The notes under the pieces were generated by a model. The model was not told where the DNA came from. It saw only the letters and a program-made list of their open reading frames with translations, and searched no databases. From Latescibacteria bacterium UBA6620 (GTDB taxonomy: Bacteria > Latescibacterota > UBA2968), in assembly GCA_002433075.1 (NCBI GenBank), contig DJHM01000015.1, positions 125,103 through 189,102 of the forward strand: a DNA stretch of 64,000 nucleotides. Direction: 5' to 3'. Both the position numbers and the translations under genes were made by a program. Positions 42,934 to 51,016 of the stretch are shown piece after piece; within the stretch, counting starts at the first letter, position 1; each line of letters begins with the position of its first letter.

Positions 42934-44382
42934 ATGTTCAATCCGTTCAAGAAAATCGGAGGTGCTCGCCGACAGAGCGCCCTGAAAAAGATCCTGCAGA
43001 CCTTTCAGGAAATGGGGCCGAATTCTGTCAACTGCAGTCTCTTGAAAACGAGCGACGGTGAGGAAGCGGATGAAGACCTCGACCGGGCATTCGTGTTCAA
43101 GCACGGCGACGATCTCCTAGTAAAGAAGAAAGCCTTCTACATCACCACTCCCGATGGCCTGAAGGCCGAGGATGAGTCCAAATTCACCGGGAAGGGCGAA
43201 ATCCTCCACCTCTGGTTCCTTCACCAGCGAGTCCCCCACACCGTCGATTGTAAGGTGATGGGTCGCATCCGGTTTCCTGAAAACCTGCTCGACGACCTCG
43301 CTCCGCGGGTCCCGATAGCGTATATGCTCCGACCCGTCGGCAACATCCGGAAACAGGAAAAACGCCAGTTCCTGCGCTATGCGCACAAAGCAGGAGCCGG
43401 TGCTCGCCGCGTTTATTCGCAGATCACGTTCGACCTCTATATCACCAAGACGGACACGACCTATCCCGACACGGGAAGTCTGCCGCCAAAACTCGCCGGT
43501 CTCCATACCATCGCGCACGACGACGAAGTCGACCTCGACGACCCAAACGCCGAGAATATCGTCAAATTCATGAAGAACGCGATTCGACTGAACCCGCGTG
43601 AGTCCAGAGTATGCGGTGTCGGCAAGCCGCATATAGACGAGCGAACGAACAAAGTCGGGTTGCTCGAGATGGGCAATTCCGACGTCCTGGGACTGGAAAC
43701 GTCGAAGGAAGAGTCCAGGCAGTTCTACATCCGTAAACCGCCCAAAATGTCCACCGATCGAAAAGAGCCTAATAGCCTGACGGACGGGGACAGTATCGTC
43801 CTCAGTTTCCACACGCGCGTCGGGCCCGACGCTCCGACAGATTATTTCGATATGGTGGCCGAGGTCGCACGCGTCGGGACGAAAAGCATGACCGTGCGGG
43901 CGAGCGAGTTCATTCGCAAAGAAGGCGGCATCTACGCGGATCTCATCGACTTCAGCATCGGTGGCATCAAGATCGAGAGCTCAAGAGAGTTCCTCGAGTA
44001 TGTCCTGGGCGAAGACTACGCGTTAATGGATTTCGAGGAACAGTTACAGATTCTCGAGAACACCTGCTTCCAGCTGAATTTCTACCCCAAGCTGCGGTTC
44101 AACCGCGAAACCGAGATCTATATCCCCGAAGTCCCGATGAAGATCCAGATTCTGGGGAAAATCCTCCGCGTCGAGCTTGGGGCTGCCACCCAGGAAGAGG
44201 AAAGCGTCCAGATCTCCTCCTTTGGCCTCAAGTTCTACTACGATCCCGCCGAGTATTCACCTGACGACTACGAGTACGATCGCTGGGAACTCATTCGGGA
44301 CTTCAAAGAGAACAAGCACTTCCGTGAGATCCACAATTCTTTCAACGGTCTGATCACCTTCCTAGAGAGCCAGTCCAGGTAA
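42934..44382 (+). CDS. PilZ-like protein with widely separated c-di-GMP motifs
   Basis: 482 residues, cytoplasmic, no membrane segment. It carries an RxxxR box (Arg144-Arg148, 'QEKRQFLRYAHK') and a DxSxxG box (Asp339, 'LIDFSIGGIKIES'), the two motifs that bind c-di-GMP in PilZ domains. They are about 190 residues apart instead of the usual few tens. The intervening stretch contains acidic and possibly ligand-binding segments. The N-terminal 130 residues resemble a YcgR-type N-domain ('PNSVNCSLLKT', 'GEILHLWFLHQRVPHTVDCK'). It may be a motility or envelope effector. The family is not firmly recognised, and it could be a related fold without nucleotide binding. Confidence 0.65.
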   Translation: MFNPFKKIGGARRQSALKKILQTFQEMGPNSVNCSLLKTSDGEEADEDLDRAFVFKHGDDLLVKKKAFYITTPDGLKAEDESKFTGKGEILHLWFLHQRVPHTVDCKVMGRIRFPENLLDDLAPRVPIAYMLRPVGNIRKQEKRQFLRYAHKAGAGARRVYSQITFDLYITKTDTTYPDTGSLPPKLAGLHTIAHDDEVDLDDPNAENIVKFMKNAIRLNPRESRVCGVGKPHIDERTNKVGLLEMGNSDVLGLETSKEESRQFYIRKPPKMSTDRKEPNSLTDGDSIVLSFHTRVGPDAPTDYFDMVAEVARVGTKSMTVRASEFIRKEGGIYADLIDFSIGGIKIESSREFLEYVLGEDYALMDFEEQLQILENTCFQLNFYPKLRFNRETEIYIPEVPMKIQILGKILRVELGAATQEEESVQISSFGLKFYYDPAEYSPDDYEYDRWELIRDFKENKHFREIHNSFNGLITFLESQSR

Positions 44383-44484
44383 CCCCCCCGTCGCACCGCA
44401 AAATCTCCTCCTCTGGAAACAAAACGAGTATCTTCTGTGTCTCTGAGGGTTGATGCCCTTTCATCGACACTTTCGGAGTCTCTG

Positions 44485-45363
44485 ATGCCCAAACTCAGAA
44501 TTGGTCTGCCGTCTGGTAGTTTGCAGGAACTGACCTTCAATCTGTTCGCCCGAGCAGGCTACAAAGTTCGAGCCACCTCACGTTCCTATACTCCATCCAT
44601 CGACGATCCAGAGATCGAGTGTCTGCTCCTTCGGGCTCAGGAGATGGCCCACTATGTCGAACGGGGCATCCTCGACGTGGGCCTGACGGGTAAGGATTGG
44701 ATTCTCGAAAACGGCGCGAGTGTGGTCGAAATCGCAGACCTCAGCTACAGTAAAACCACTTCCCAGCCGGCTCGGTGGGTGGTCGCAGTACCCGAGGACT
44801 CCGACGTCCGGACCGTCGCGGACCTGAACGGAAAGCGCATCGCAACCGAGCTCGTCGATGTCACCCGATCCTGGCTCAAAGACCAGGGCGTCGAAGCTGA
44901 GGTTGAATACTCTTACGGTGCGACAGAGGCCAAAGTCGGTGCGGCAGGGCTTGTGGACGCGATCGTCGAAATCACGGAGACCGGATCCTCGATTCGAGCG
45001 AACCGGCTTCGGGTGATTGACACGATGCTCGAAACTACCACCCGGTTCATCGCCAACTCGCAGGCGTGGTCGGACCCCTGGAAAAAGCAGAAAATCCAAC
45101 GAATCGCCACCCTCCTGGTCGGCGCTTTTCAGGCCGAGGACAAGGTGGGTCTCAAGATGAACGTAAAGCGGGGCGATCTGGATGCGGTCGTGAATCGGTT
45201 ACCCGCTCTGAAAAATCCGACCATCTCCAACCTGCTCGATGAATCCTATGTGGCCATCGAAGTGATCGTCGACGAGAGCACCGTCAGGGACATCATTCCT
45301 GTTCTGATGGACGCCGGAGCCACCGGCATCATCGAGTATCCCCTCAACAAAGTCATTTACTGA
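44485..45363 (+). CDS. hisG: ATP phosphoribosyltransferase, long form
   Basis: 292 residues from ATG 44485 (GGAG 7 nt upstream); the frame is open to 44437 but the family N-terminus is 'KLRIGLPSGSLQELT'. Motifs are 'GILDVGLTGKDWI' and 'DAIVEITETGSSIRANRL' (PRPP loop). The C-terminal ACT-like regulatory domain (about 215-290) marks the HisZ-independent long form inhibited by histidine. It performs the first step of histidine synthesis and is first of the hisG-hisD-hisC-x-hisB series. Confidence 0.95.
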   Translation: MPKLRIGLPSGSLQELTFNLFARAGYKVRATSRSYTPSIDDPEIECLLLRAQEMAHYVERGILDVGLTGKDWILENGASVVEIADLSYSKTTSQPARWVVAVPEDSDVRTVADLNGKRIATELVDVTRSWLKDQGVEAEVEYSYGATEAKVGAAGLVDAIVEITETGSSIRANRLRVIDTMLETTTRFIANSQAWSDPWKKQKIQRIATLLVGAFQAEDKVGLKMNVKRGDLDAVVNRLPALKNPTISNLLDESYVAIEVIVDESTVRDIIPVLMDAGATGIIEYPLNKVIY

Positions 45364-45365
45364 AC

Positions 45366-46661
45366 GTGACCGCCCCGCTCGTACACGGTACCCCGGAAGC
45401 GGATCGGCGGCTTCAGGAAATCACAGCCCGCAGCATCGAGACTTCTCCCGAACTCGAATCCCGTGTTCGCCACATCGTAGAAGATATCCGTCAATCGGGA
45501 GATCGCGCCCTCCTCAAATACACCGAAGAATTCGACGGTGTAACCCTCACTCCCGGCCAGCTTCAGGTCGATCCGCAGGCGATCGAGAAAGCCTATAACA
45601 GGTCCGATCCCGGTCTTCTCGAAGTCCTCGAATCCGCCGCCGCGAACATCCGCCGTTTCCACGAAGCCCAGAAGAGAGAGTCGTGGTTCGTCGAGGATGG
45701 CGACGGCGTCGTATTGGGCAAGCGCATCACGCCTCTCGAGCGTGTCGGCATCCTCGTGCCCGGCGCGAGTGCCCCGCTCTTTTCAACTCTTCTGATGGCT
45801 GCGATCCCGGCACAGGTTGCCGGAGTCGATCACCTCACCCTTGTCACGCCGCCTCAGCCAGACGGACAGGTCCATCCGGCCGTACTGGCCGCCGCCCACA
45901 TCGTCGGCATCGATACGGTCTACCGGGTGTTTGGCGCGCAGGCCGTGGCCGCCCTCGCCTACGGCACTGAATCCATCGAACGAGTCGACAAACTCGTGGG
46001 GCCGGGTCATCCTTCGGTTCAAATTGCTAAGCGACTCGTCTACGGCCAGGTGGACATCGATATGATCGCGGGCCCGAGTGAAATCGTCGTTCTGGCCGAC
46101 GACTCCGCCGAAGCCCGGCACGTCGCGGCTGATATGCTATCTCAGGCCGAGCACGGAAGCGGTTACGAAGCGGCCGTCTGCATCACGACCAGCCCCGAAC
46201 TGGCTCGGTCAGTGTCCGAAGAAATCGATCGCCAGCTCCCCGATCTCTCCCATCGCAATGCGGCCGAGCAAGCACTCGCTCGCTACGGGGCCATTTTCGT
46301 AACCAGCGAAATCAGTGACGGAATCGACCTCGTCAATCGGATCGCACCCGAACACGTCGAGTTGATCGTCGATGACCCCTGGTCTGTACAGGAGGGCATT
46401 CGACACGCGGGCGCCGTGTTTCTCGGTCCGGCATCGAGCGAACCTGTCGGGGACTATTTCGCTGGCACGAATCACATTCTTCCGACCGCGGGTGCCGCAC
46501 GGTATGCGTCCTCGGTCGGTGTCGACACCTACTGCAAAGACATCAGCGTGGTCGCCTATACACAGGAACGTCTATCCAAGGTAGGCGTTCAGATCATCGC
46601 CCTCGCGGAAGCGGAAGGTCTCGACGGACACGCGAACGCCATCCGCCTCCGCCTCGATTGA
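45366..46661 (+). CDS. hisD: Histidinol dehydrogenase
   Basis: 431 residues from GTG 45366, 2 nt after hisG. It has 'GILVPGASAPLFSTLLMAAI', 'KLVGPGHPSVQIAKRLVYG', 'DMIAGPSEIVVLADDSA', 'LSQAEHGSGYEA' (zinc/catalytic region) and 'GTNHILPTAGAARYASSVGV'. It catalyses the two-step NAD-dependent oxidation of histidinol to histidine. It overlaps hisC by 4 nt (TTGA). Confidence 0.96.
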   Translation: MTAPLVHGTPEADRRLQEITARSIETSPELESRVRHIVEDIRQSGDRALLKYTEEFDGVTLTPGQLQVDPQAIEKAYNRSDPGLLEVLESAAANIRRFHEAQKRESWFVEDGDGVVLGKRITPLERVGILVPGASAPLFSTLLMAAIPAQVAGVDHLTLVTPPQPDGQVHPAVLAAAHIVGIDTVYRVFGAQAVAALAYGTESIERVDKLVGPGHPSVQIAKRLVYGQVDIDMIAGPSEIVVLADDSAEARHVAADMLSQAEHGSGYEAAVCITTSPELARSVSEEIDRQLPDLSHRNAAEQALARYGAIFVTSEISDGIDLVNRIAPEHVELIVDDPWSVQEGIRHAGAVFLGPASSEPVGDYFAGTNHILPTAGAARYASSVGVDTYCKDISVVAYTQERLSKVGVQIIALAEAEGLDGHANAIRLRLD

Positions 46662-47743
46662 CGATGCCCGGAAAACCCAACCCTCCAACTCACCTGATCC
46701 GCGAATCCCTGCGGTCGATGCCCGGGTATCACCTGTCCGCATACGACTGTCCGATCAAGCTCAATCAGAACGAGAGCCCTTACGAGCTTCCCGACGACCT
46801 CAAACGGCGAATCCTGGACCGCGTCCAGACCGAAGCCTGGGGACGTTACCCGGAACCGATGCCGACCGACCTCGTGGAGGCGCTCGCTCGATATGCCGGG
46901 GTCGGTGCGGATCGACTGATCGTGTCCAACGGGTCGAACACACTCGTTCAACATCTTTTTCTCACGGCGATCTCGCCAGGGACACGCGTGGTCGTGCCTC
47001 GACCTTCCTTTTCCCTTTATGGGCAGTATGTGACCATCTGCGGAGGAGAAACCGTGTTCGTCGATCTGGACGATCAGTTCGGATTCGATGTCGAGAGACT
47101 CCACGCAACCATCGAGACCCAGAAACCGGGGTTGACCATCCTTTGCGCGCCGAACAATCCGACCGGGTGCGACATAAATAATGAAGACCTTGTCAACCTT
47201 CTCGAAGTCTCGGAAGGCTTCGTCGTCGTCGATGAAGCCTACGGCGAGTTCACTGATCGGACAGCCATCGACCTGCTCGATCGCTACGCCAACTTGATCG
47301 TACTCAAAACCCTGTCGAAAGCATTTGGCGGTGCCGGACTACGAATCGGCTACCTGATCGCGCATCCGGATGTGGCCGCCCAGGTTCTCAAGGTCAAGGT
47401 GCCCTTCGACATCAACACATTTTCGCGCGTGGCTGCCCTCGAACTTTTGCAGCACGCTGACCTCATCCGCGAGCGGGCAGAACGGATTCAACAGGAGCGT
47501 ACTCGCCTCTTCCGAATCCTCGATGGAATGGATGGGATCGTTCCGTATGCCTCCTCGGCCAACCTCATCCTCTTCGATGTCGTTACTCCAGATGAAATTT
47601 TCAATCGTCTGATCGATCGCGGAGTCCTGGTGCGCAATGTGTCGAGTTATCCGAATCTGTCTCGCTGCCTGCGCGTCAGTATCGGCACGCCCCAAGAGAA
47701 CGACGCCTTCATTGACGCATTGAAATCCAGCCTGGAGGCCTAG
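46658..47743 (+). CDS. hisC: Histidinol-phosphate aminotransferase
   Basis: 361 residues of fold-type I PLP enzyme. 'IKLNQNESPYELPDDLKRRI' is the HisC N-terminal motif. 'VSNGSNTLVQHLF', 'CAPNNPTGCDI' and 'VVDEAYGEF' follow, then the PLP lysine in 'VLKTLSKAFGGAGLRIGYLI'. The TTG at 46658 overlaps the hisD stop; an ATG at 46664 is an equally possible start. It is 2 nt before the enolase-superfamily gene. Confidence 0.94.
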   Translation: MTMPGKPNPPTHLIRESLRSMPGYHLSAYDCPIKLNQNESPYELPDDLKRRILDRVQTEAWGRYPEPMPTDLVEALARYAGVGADRLIVSNGSNTLVQHLFLTAISPGTRVVVPRPSFSLYGQYVTICGGETVFVDLDDQFGFDVERLHATIETQKPGLTILCAPNNPTGCDINNEDLVNLLEVSEGFVVVDEAYGEFTDRTAIDLLDRYANLIVLKTLSKAFGGAGLRIGYLIAHPDVAAQVLKVKVPFDINTFSRVAALELLQHADLIRERAERIQQERTRLFRILDGMDGIVPYASSANLILFDVVTPDEIFNRLIDRGVLVRNVSSYPNLSRCLRVSIGTPQENDAFIDALKSSLEA

Positions 47744-47745
47744 TC

Positions 47746-49149
47746 GTGCCCAAGCCAACCGACATTCGTCCGGTCGGTCTGACCGCAACCTATCTGCCCG
47801 TCGAAGCCCGAATCCCCTACCGATTTGGAACCGAATCCCTTTCCCACGTGACCTGCATCCGCATCCGACTCGACGTCGAGACCCGAGACGGGCAGCGTGG
47901 GTCGGGGTGGGGTGAAACCCCCTTGAGCGTCCAGTGGGCCTGGCCCTCCCCGCTGAGCATCGCCGAGCGACTCGACGCGGTCACGGCTCTGTGCGCCGAT
48001 CTGGCGAGACGCTGGGCGAATTTCGATCGTCAAGGTCATCCCATCGAGGTGGGACACGCGTTCCTAAGCGATGAACTTCCCGTCGCGCTCGGGGAAATCA
48101 ACCGTGAGAGATCGGGCGAGCCTGTCCCCTGGTTGGCTGCGCTGGTCGCGAACTCGGCCTTCGATCTCGCCCTCCACGATGCGTACGGAAACATCCACAA
48201 GCAGCCGACTTACGCCACCTACACACAGGAGTGGATGAACGAGGACCTCTCCACCTACTTCGACCAGGCTGACGGGTCGGATGTATCCTTCGTGAATCAG
48301 TATCCTGATGCGTATCTGTCCTCGGACCGGTTGGATCGGGTTCCTGCGTGGCACTCGGTGGGGGGTAACGACCTCCTCTCCGACTCGGAAAGAACCGGAG
48401 AAGAACCCGATGACGGATATCCAGTCGTGTTGTCGGACTGGATTCACACCGATGGGCTCAACTGTCTTAAAATCAAGCTGACAGGCGAATCCGAGGGCTG
48501 GGACTACGACAGAATCGTCGATATCGGCAGCATCGCGATGGAGCGTGGTGCATCCTGGTTGTGTACGGACTTCAACTGCACCGTCGAATGCGCGGATTAC
48601 GTTAACGACATTCTCGACCGGCTTCTTCAGGATCACCCGCGAATCTTCCAGATGATCCTCTACGTCGAGCAGCCGTTTCCCTACGACCTGGAAGCCAACC
48701 CGATCGACGGCCACAGCGTATCCGCCCGCAAGCCGTTGTTTATGGACGAGAGTGCGCACGATTGGCGTCTTCTGGCGCTCGGACGCAGGTTGGGCTGGAC
48801 GGGGGTGGCACTTAAAACCTGCAAAACGCAGACGGTTGCCATCCTCAGCCTGTGCTGGGCCCTCGCGCACGGGATGACATTAATGGTCCAGGATCTGACC
48901 AACCCGATGCTCGCCCAGATCACGCACACCCTACTCGCCGCCCACGCTGGTACAGTGATGGGCCTCGAAACGAACGGAATGCAGTTCTATCCCGAAGCCT
49001 CTCAGCCCGAGGCGACCGTTCACCCGGGTGTTTTTCGCCGAACCGACGGACACCTCGACCTGTCAACCGTGCGGGGCCCGGGCTTCGGATACCGCCTGGA
49101 CGAGATCGAGAGGACTCTGCCCGCGCCCTTCGCCACTTTCACGGACTGA
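47746..49149 (+). CDS. Enolase-superfamily enzyme (muconate lactonizing-like) inside the his operon
   Basis: 467 residues, larger than typical members (about 360-400). A capping N-domain is followed by a (beta/alpha) barrel with the Lys-x-Lys motif 'LNCLKIKLTGE' and metal ligands in 'CTDFNCT' (Asp), 'YVEQPFP' (Glu) and 'FMDESAHD' (Asp/Glu). A second general-base lysine is in 'VALKTCKTQT'. That pattern fits the muconate-lactonizing/racemase subgroup. The residues about 150-230 contain an insertion with Tyr/Asp-rich sequence. Substrate unknown. It is translationally packed between hisC (2 nt) and hisB (7 nt), so it must be expressed with the histidine genes. Confidence 0.85.
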   Translation: MPKPTDIRPVGLTATYLPVEARIPYRFGTESLSHVTCIRIRLDVETRDGQRGSGWGETPLSVQWAWPSPLSIAERLDAVTALCADLARRWANFDRQGHPIEVGHAFLSDELPVALGEINRERSGEPVPWLAALVANSAFDLALHDAYGNIHKQPTYATYTQEWMNEDLSTYFDQADGSDVSFVNQYPDAYLSSDRLDRVPAWHSVGGNDLLSDSERTGEEPDDGYPVVLSDWIHTDGLNCLKIKLTGESEGWDYDRIVDIGSIAMERGASWLCTDFNCTVECADYVNDILDRLLQDHPRIFQMILYVEQPFPYDLEANPIDGHSVSARKPLFMDESAHDWRLLALGRRLGWTGVALKTCKTQTVAILSLCWALAHGMTLMVQDLTNPMLAQITHTLLAAHAGTVMGLETNGMQFYPEASQPEATVHPGVFRRTDGHLDLSTVRGPGFGYRLDEIERTLPAPFATFTD

Positions 49150-49156
49150 GAAAACG

Positions 49157-49744
49157 ATGGCCCGGACGACAACCATCCAGCGCGCGACGAGCGAAACCGA
49201 CATCCGTCTGAGTCTGAACCTTGACGGTTCAGGTGACAGCCGTATTCAGACCGGGATTGGTTTCTTCGACCATATGCTCACCGCGTTTGCCCGTCACGGC
49301 CAGTTCGACCTCGACGTCACCTGTCAGGGGGACCTCGAGGTCGACGCTCACCACACCGTCGAAGACATCGGAATCTGTCTTGGCCAGTCCCTCGATCAGT
49401 CCCTGGGGGACAAAACAGGAATCACGCGGTTCAGCCAGGCGTCGATTCCGATGGATGAGGCCCTTGCCCAGGCCGTCGTGGACCTTTCGGGGCGACCCTA
49501 CCTCGTTTACAAAGCCGACCTCGAAGAAACGACGGTCGGCGCCTTCCCGACTGAGCTCGGAGCCGAATTCTTCAGGAGTCTGACCGATCACGGCCGCCTG
49601 AATCTCCACATCGATCTCATTCGTGGATCGAACGCCCACCACTGTCTCGAAGCGATCTTCAAAGCCGTAGCCCGGGCTTTACGGCACGCGGTTTCCCTCG
49701 ATTCCGGTGTGACCGGAATCCCGTCCACCAAGGGTGTCCTGTAA
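49157..49744 (+). CDS. hisB: Imidazoleglycerol-phosphate dehydratase
   Basis: 195 residues from ATG 49157; upstream codons in frame belong antisense-free to the previous gene's end. It has 'TGIGFFDHMLTAFARHG', 'DAHHTVEDIGICLGQ', 'DLSGRPYLV' and 'NAHHCLEAIFKAVARALR', with the paired His clusters that bind two Mn ions. It is monofunctional (no phosphatase domain). The remaining hisH, hisA, hisF and hisIE genes are not in the window. Confidence 0.95.
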   Translation: MARTTTIQRATSETDIRLSLNLDGSGDSRIQTGIGFFDHMLTAFARHGQFDLDVTCQGDLEVDAHHTVEDIGICLGQSLDQSLGDKTGITRFSQASIPMDEALAQAVVDLSGRPYLVYKADLEETTVGAFPTELGAEFFRSLTDHGRLNLHIDLIRGSNAHHCLEAIFKAVARALRHAVSLDSGVTGIPSTKGVL

Positions 49745-49748
49745 CATC

Positions 49749-49910
49749 GTGGGAAAGCGAATCACGCTCGCAGAGGCTGACCTGGCGAGAGAGACACCCA
49801 ACCGTGTCATTTTCACCAAAGGTTGTGACTACTTTCGCGAGTGTCATCGAGCCCGTCTTGTGCCGCTTCGGGGCCATTCCACGACTTCAGAGTTCACGTT
49901 ACAGTCGTGA
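49749..49910 (+). CDS. Short ORF bridging hisB and the glycosyltransferase gene
   Basis: 53 residues from GTG 49749, 4 nt after the hisB stop. The peptide is basic with two cysteines ('KGCDYFRECHRARLV') and no recognised domain. Its TGA overlaps the GTG start of the glycosyltransferase gene (GTGA), as expected for translational coupling. A clear Shine-Dalgarno at normal spacing is lacking. Possibly a true small protein or the remnant of a lost his gene; treat as tentative. Confidence 0.35.
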   Translation: MGKRITLAEADLARETPNRVIFTKGCDYFRECHRARLVPLRGHSTTSEFTLQS

Positions 49911-51001
49911 GAATTCTGCACACCATTTACGATGATCCCTGGAATACCTGGTTGGGTGGCGGTGGTTCCCTACGGACGTTCCAGATCAGTCGGCAACTGG
50001 TCGACCGGCACGATATTACGATCCTCAGCGGTCGCTACCCGGGGACCCCGTCGACCGAGGATCGGGACGGCGTCCGCTTCGTTCGGGTCGGGACCTCTTC
50101 GTCGTATGCCCTGAGCCGGGCAGCGTTCTCGATCGCAGCCTCTTCACACGTTGCCGCGTCCGATCACGACCTCTGGGTCTACAGCTTTTCGGCGTTCGCC
50201 CCGATCCTGGCGGGCCCGGAGCGTCGCCAGGGAGCCCTCCTCGAGTGTTTTCATCTAATGGGCGACCACGCCCGCCAGAAGCATCGCTTGATCGGTCTCA
50301 CGACTTCCCACATCGAGTCGGCTACCCTCAGGGCCTATCGCCAGGTGCTCACAATTTCTCACAGTGTTCGGGAGGACGTTGCCGACATTCGTGGGACGGA
50401 GGGACTCCACGTCGTACACACTGGAGTTGACGACAGCTGCTTCGTAGACCCCCTCGGTGAGGAAGATTACATTCTCTATTTCGGCCGGCTGGACCCGTAC
50501 ACGAAGGGGCTGGACCTCTTGTTGAAGGCGTTCGCCAGCCTGGATCGGAGCGATGTCCGGCTGAAAATCGCCGGTCGGGGAACCCCGGAAAGCCATCGCG
50601 AAATCGAAACGCTCATCACCGACCTAGACCTCGGGTCACGCGTTGAACTCGTGGGATCGGTCGACGAAGAGGCGAGGGCCGATCTCTATCAGCGCGCGCT
50701 GTTCTTCTGCTCCCCTTCCCGGTACGAAGGATGGTGTATCGCAGCGGTAGAAGCTGCCGCTGCCGGTAAGGCCGTACTCGGTACCCGGATTCCCGGTCTG
50801 AGTGACGCTGTTCGACACGAGGAAACCGGTGTTCTCGTACCCCCGGATGATGTGCCCGCTCTTTCGGCTGCGATGACGCGGCTCCTATCCAACAAAGACG
50901 AACGGACCCGACTCGGTCGAGCGGGCCAAACCTGGGCAAGGAACTTCACCTGGGAGAAGATCGCAGCCGACCAGGAACGCGTGTATGCCTCGGTCGCGTA
51001 G
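49907..51001 (+). CDS. GT4-family glycosyltransferase
   Basis: 364 residues from GTG 49907 (longer frame rejected because the fold starts at 'RILHTIYDDPWNTWLGGGG'). It has a GT-B fold. The N-domain contains the acceptor loop 'GGGGSLRT', and the C-domain 'ILYFGRLDPYTKGLDLLLKA' and 'FCSPSRYEGWCIAAVEAAAA' contains the E-x7-E retaining motif. The C-terminal 'ETGVLVPPDDVPALSAAM' is typical of GT4. It likely adds a sugar to an envelope polysaccharide or lipid precursor. It starts the glycan cluster that runs to 58.5 kb. Confidence 0.9.
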   Translation: MRILHTIYDDPWNTWLGGGGSLRTFQISRQLVDRHDITILSGRYPGTPSTEDRDGVRFVRVGTSSSYALSRAAFSIAASSHVAASDHDLWVYSFSAFAPILAGPERRQGALLECFHLMGDHARQKHRLIGLTTSHIESATLRAYRQVLTISHSVREDVADIRGTEGLHVVHTGVDDSCFVDPLGEEDYILYFGRLDPYTKGLDLLLKAFASLDRSDVRLKIAGRGTPESHREIETLITDLDLGSRVELVGSVDEEARADLYQRALFFCSPSRYEGWCIAAVEAAAAGKAVLGTRIPGLSDAVRHEETGVLVPPDDVPALSAAMTRLLSNKDERTRLGRAGQTWARNFTWEKIAADQERVYASVA

Positions 51002-51016
51002 CCCGAAGACTGCTCT

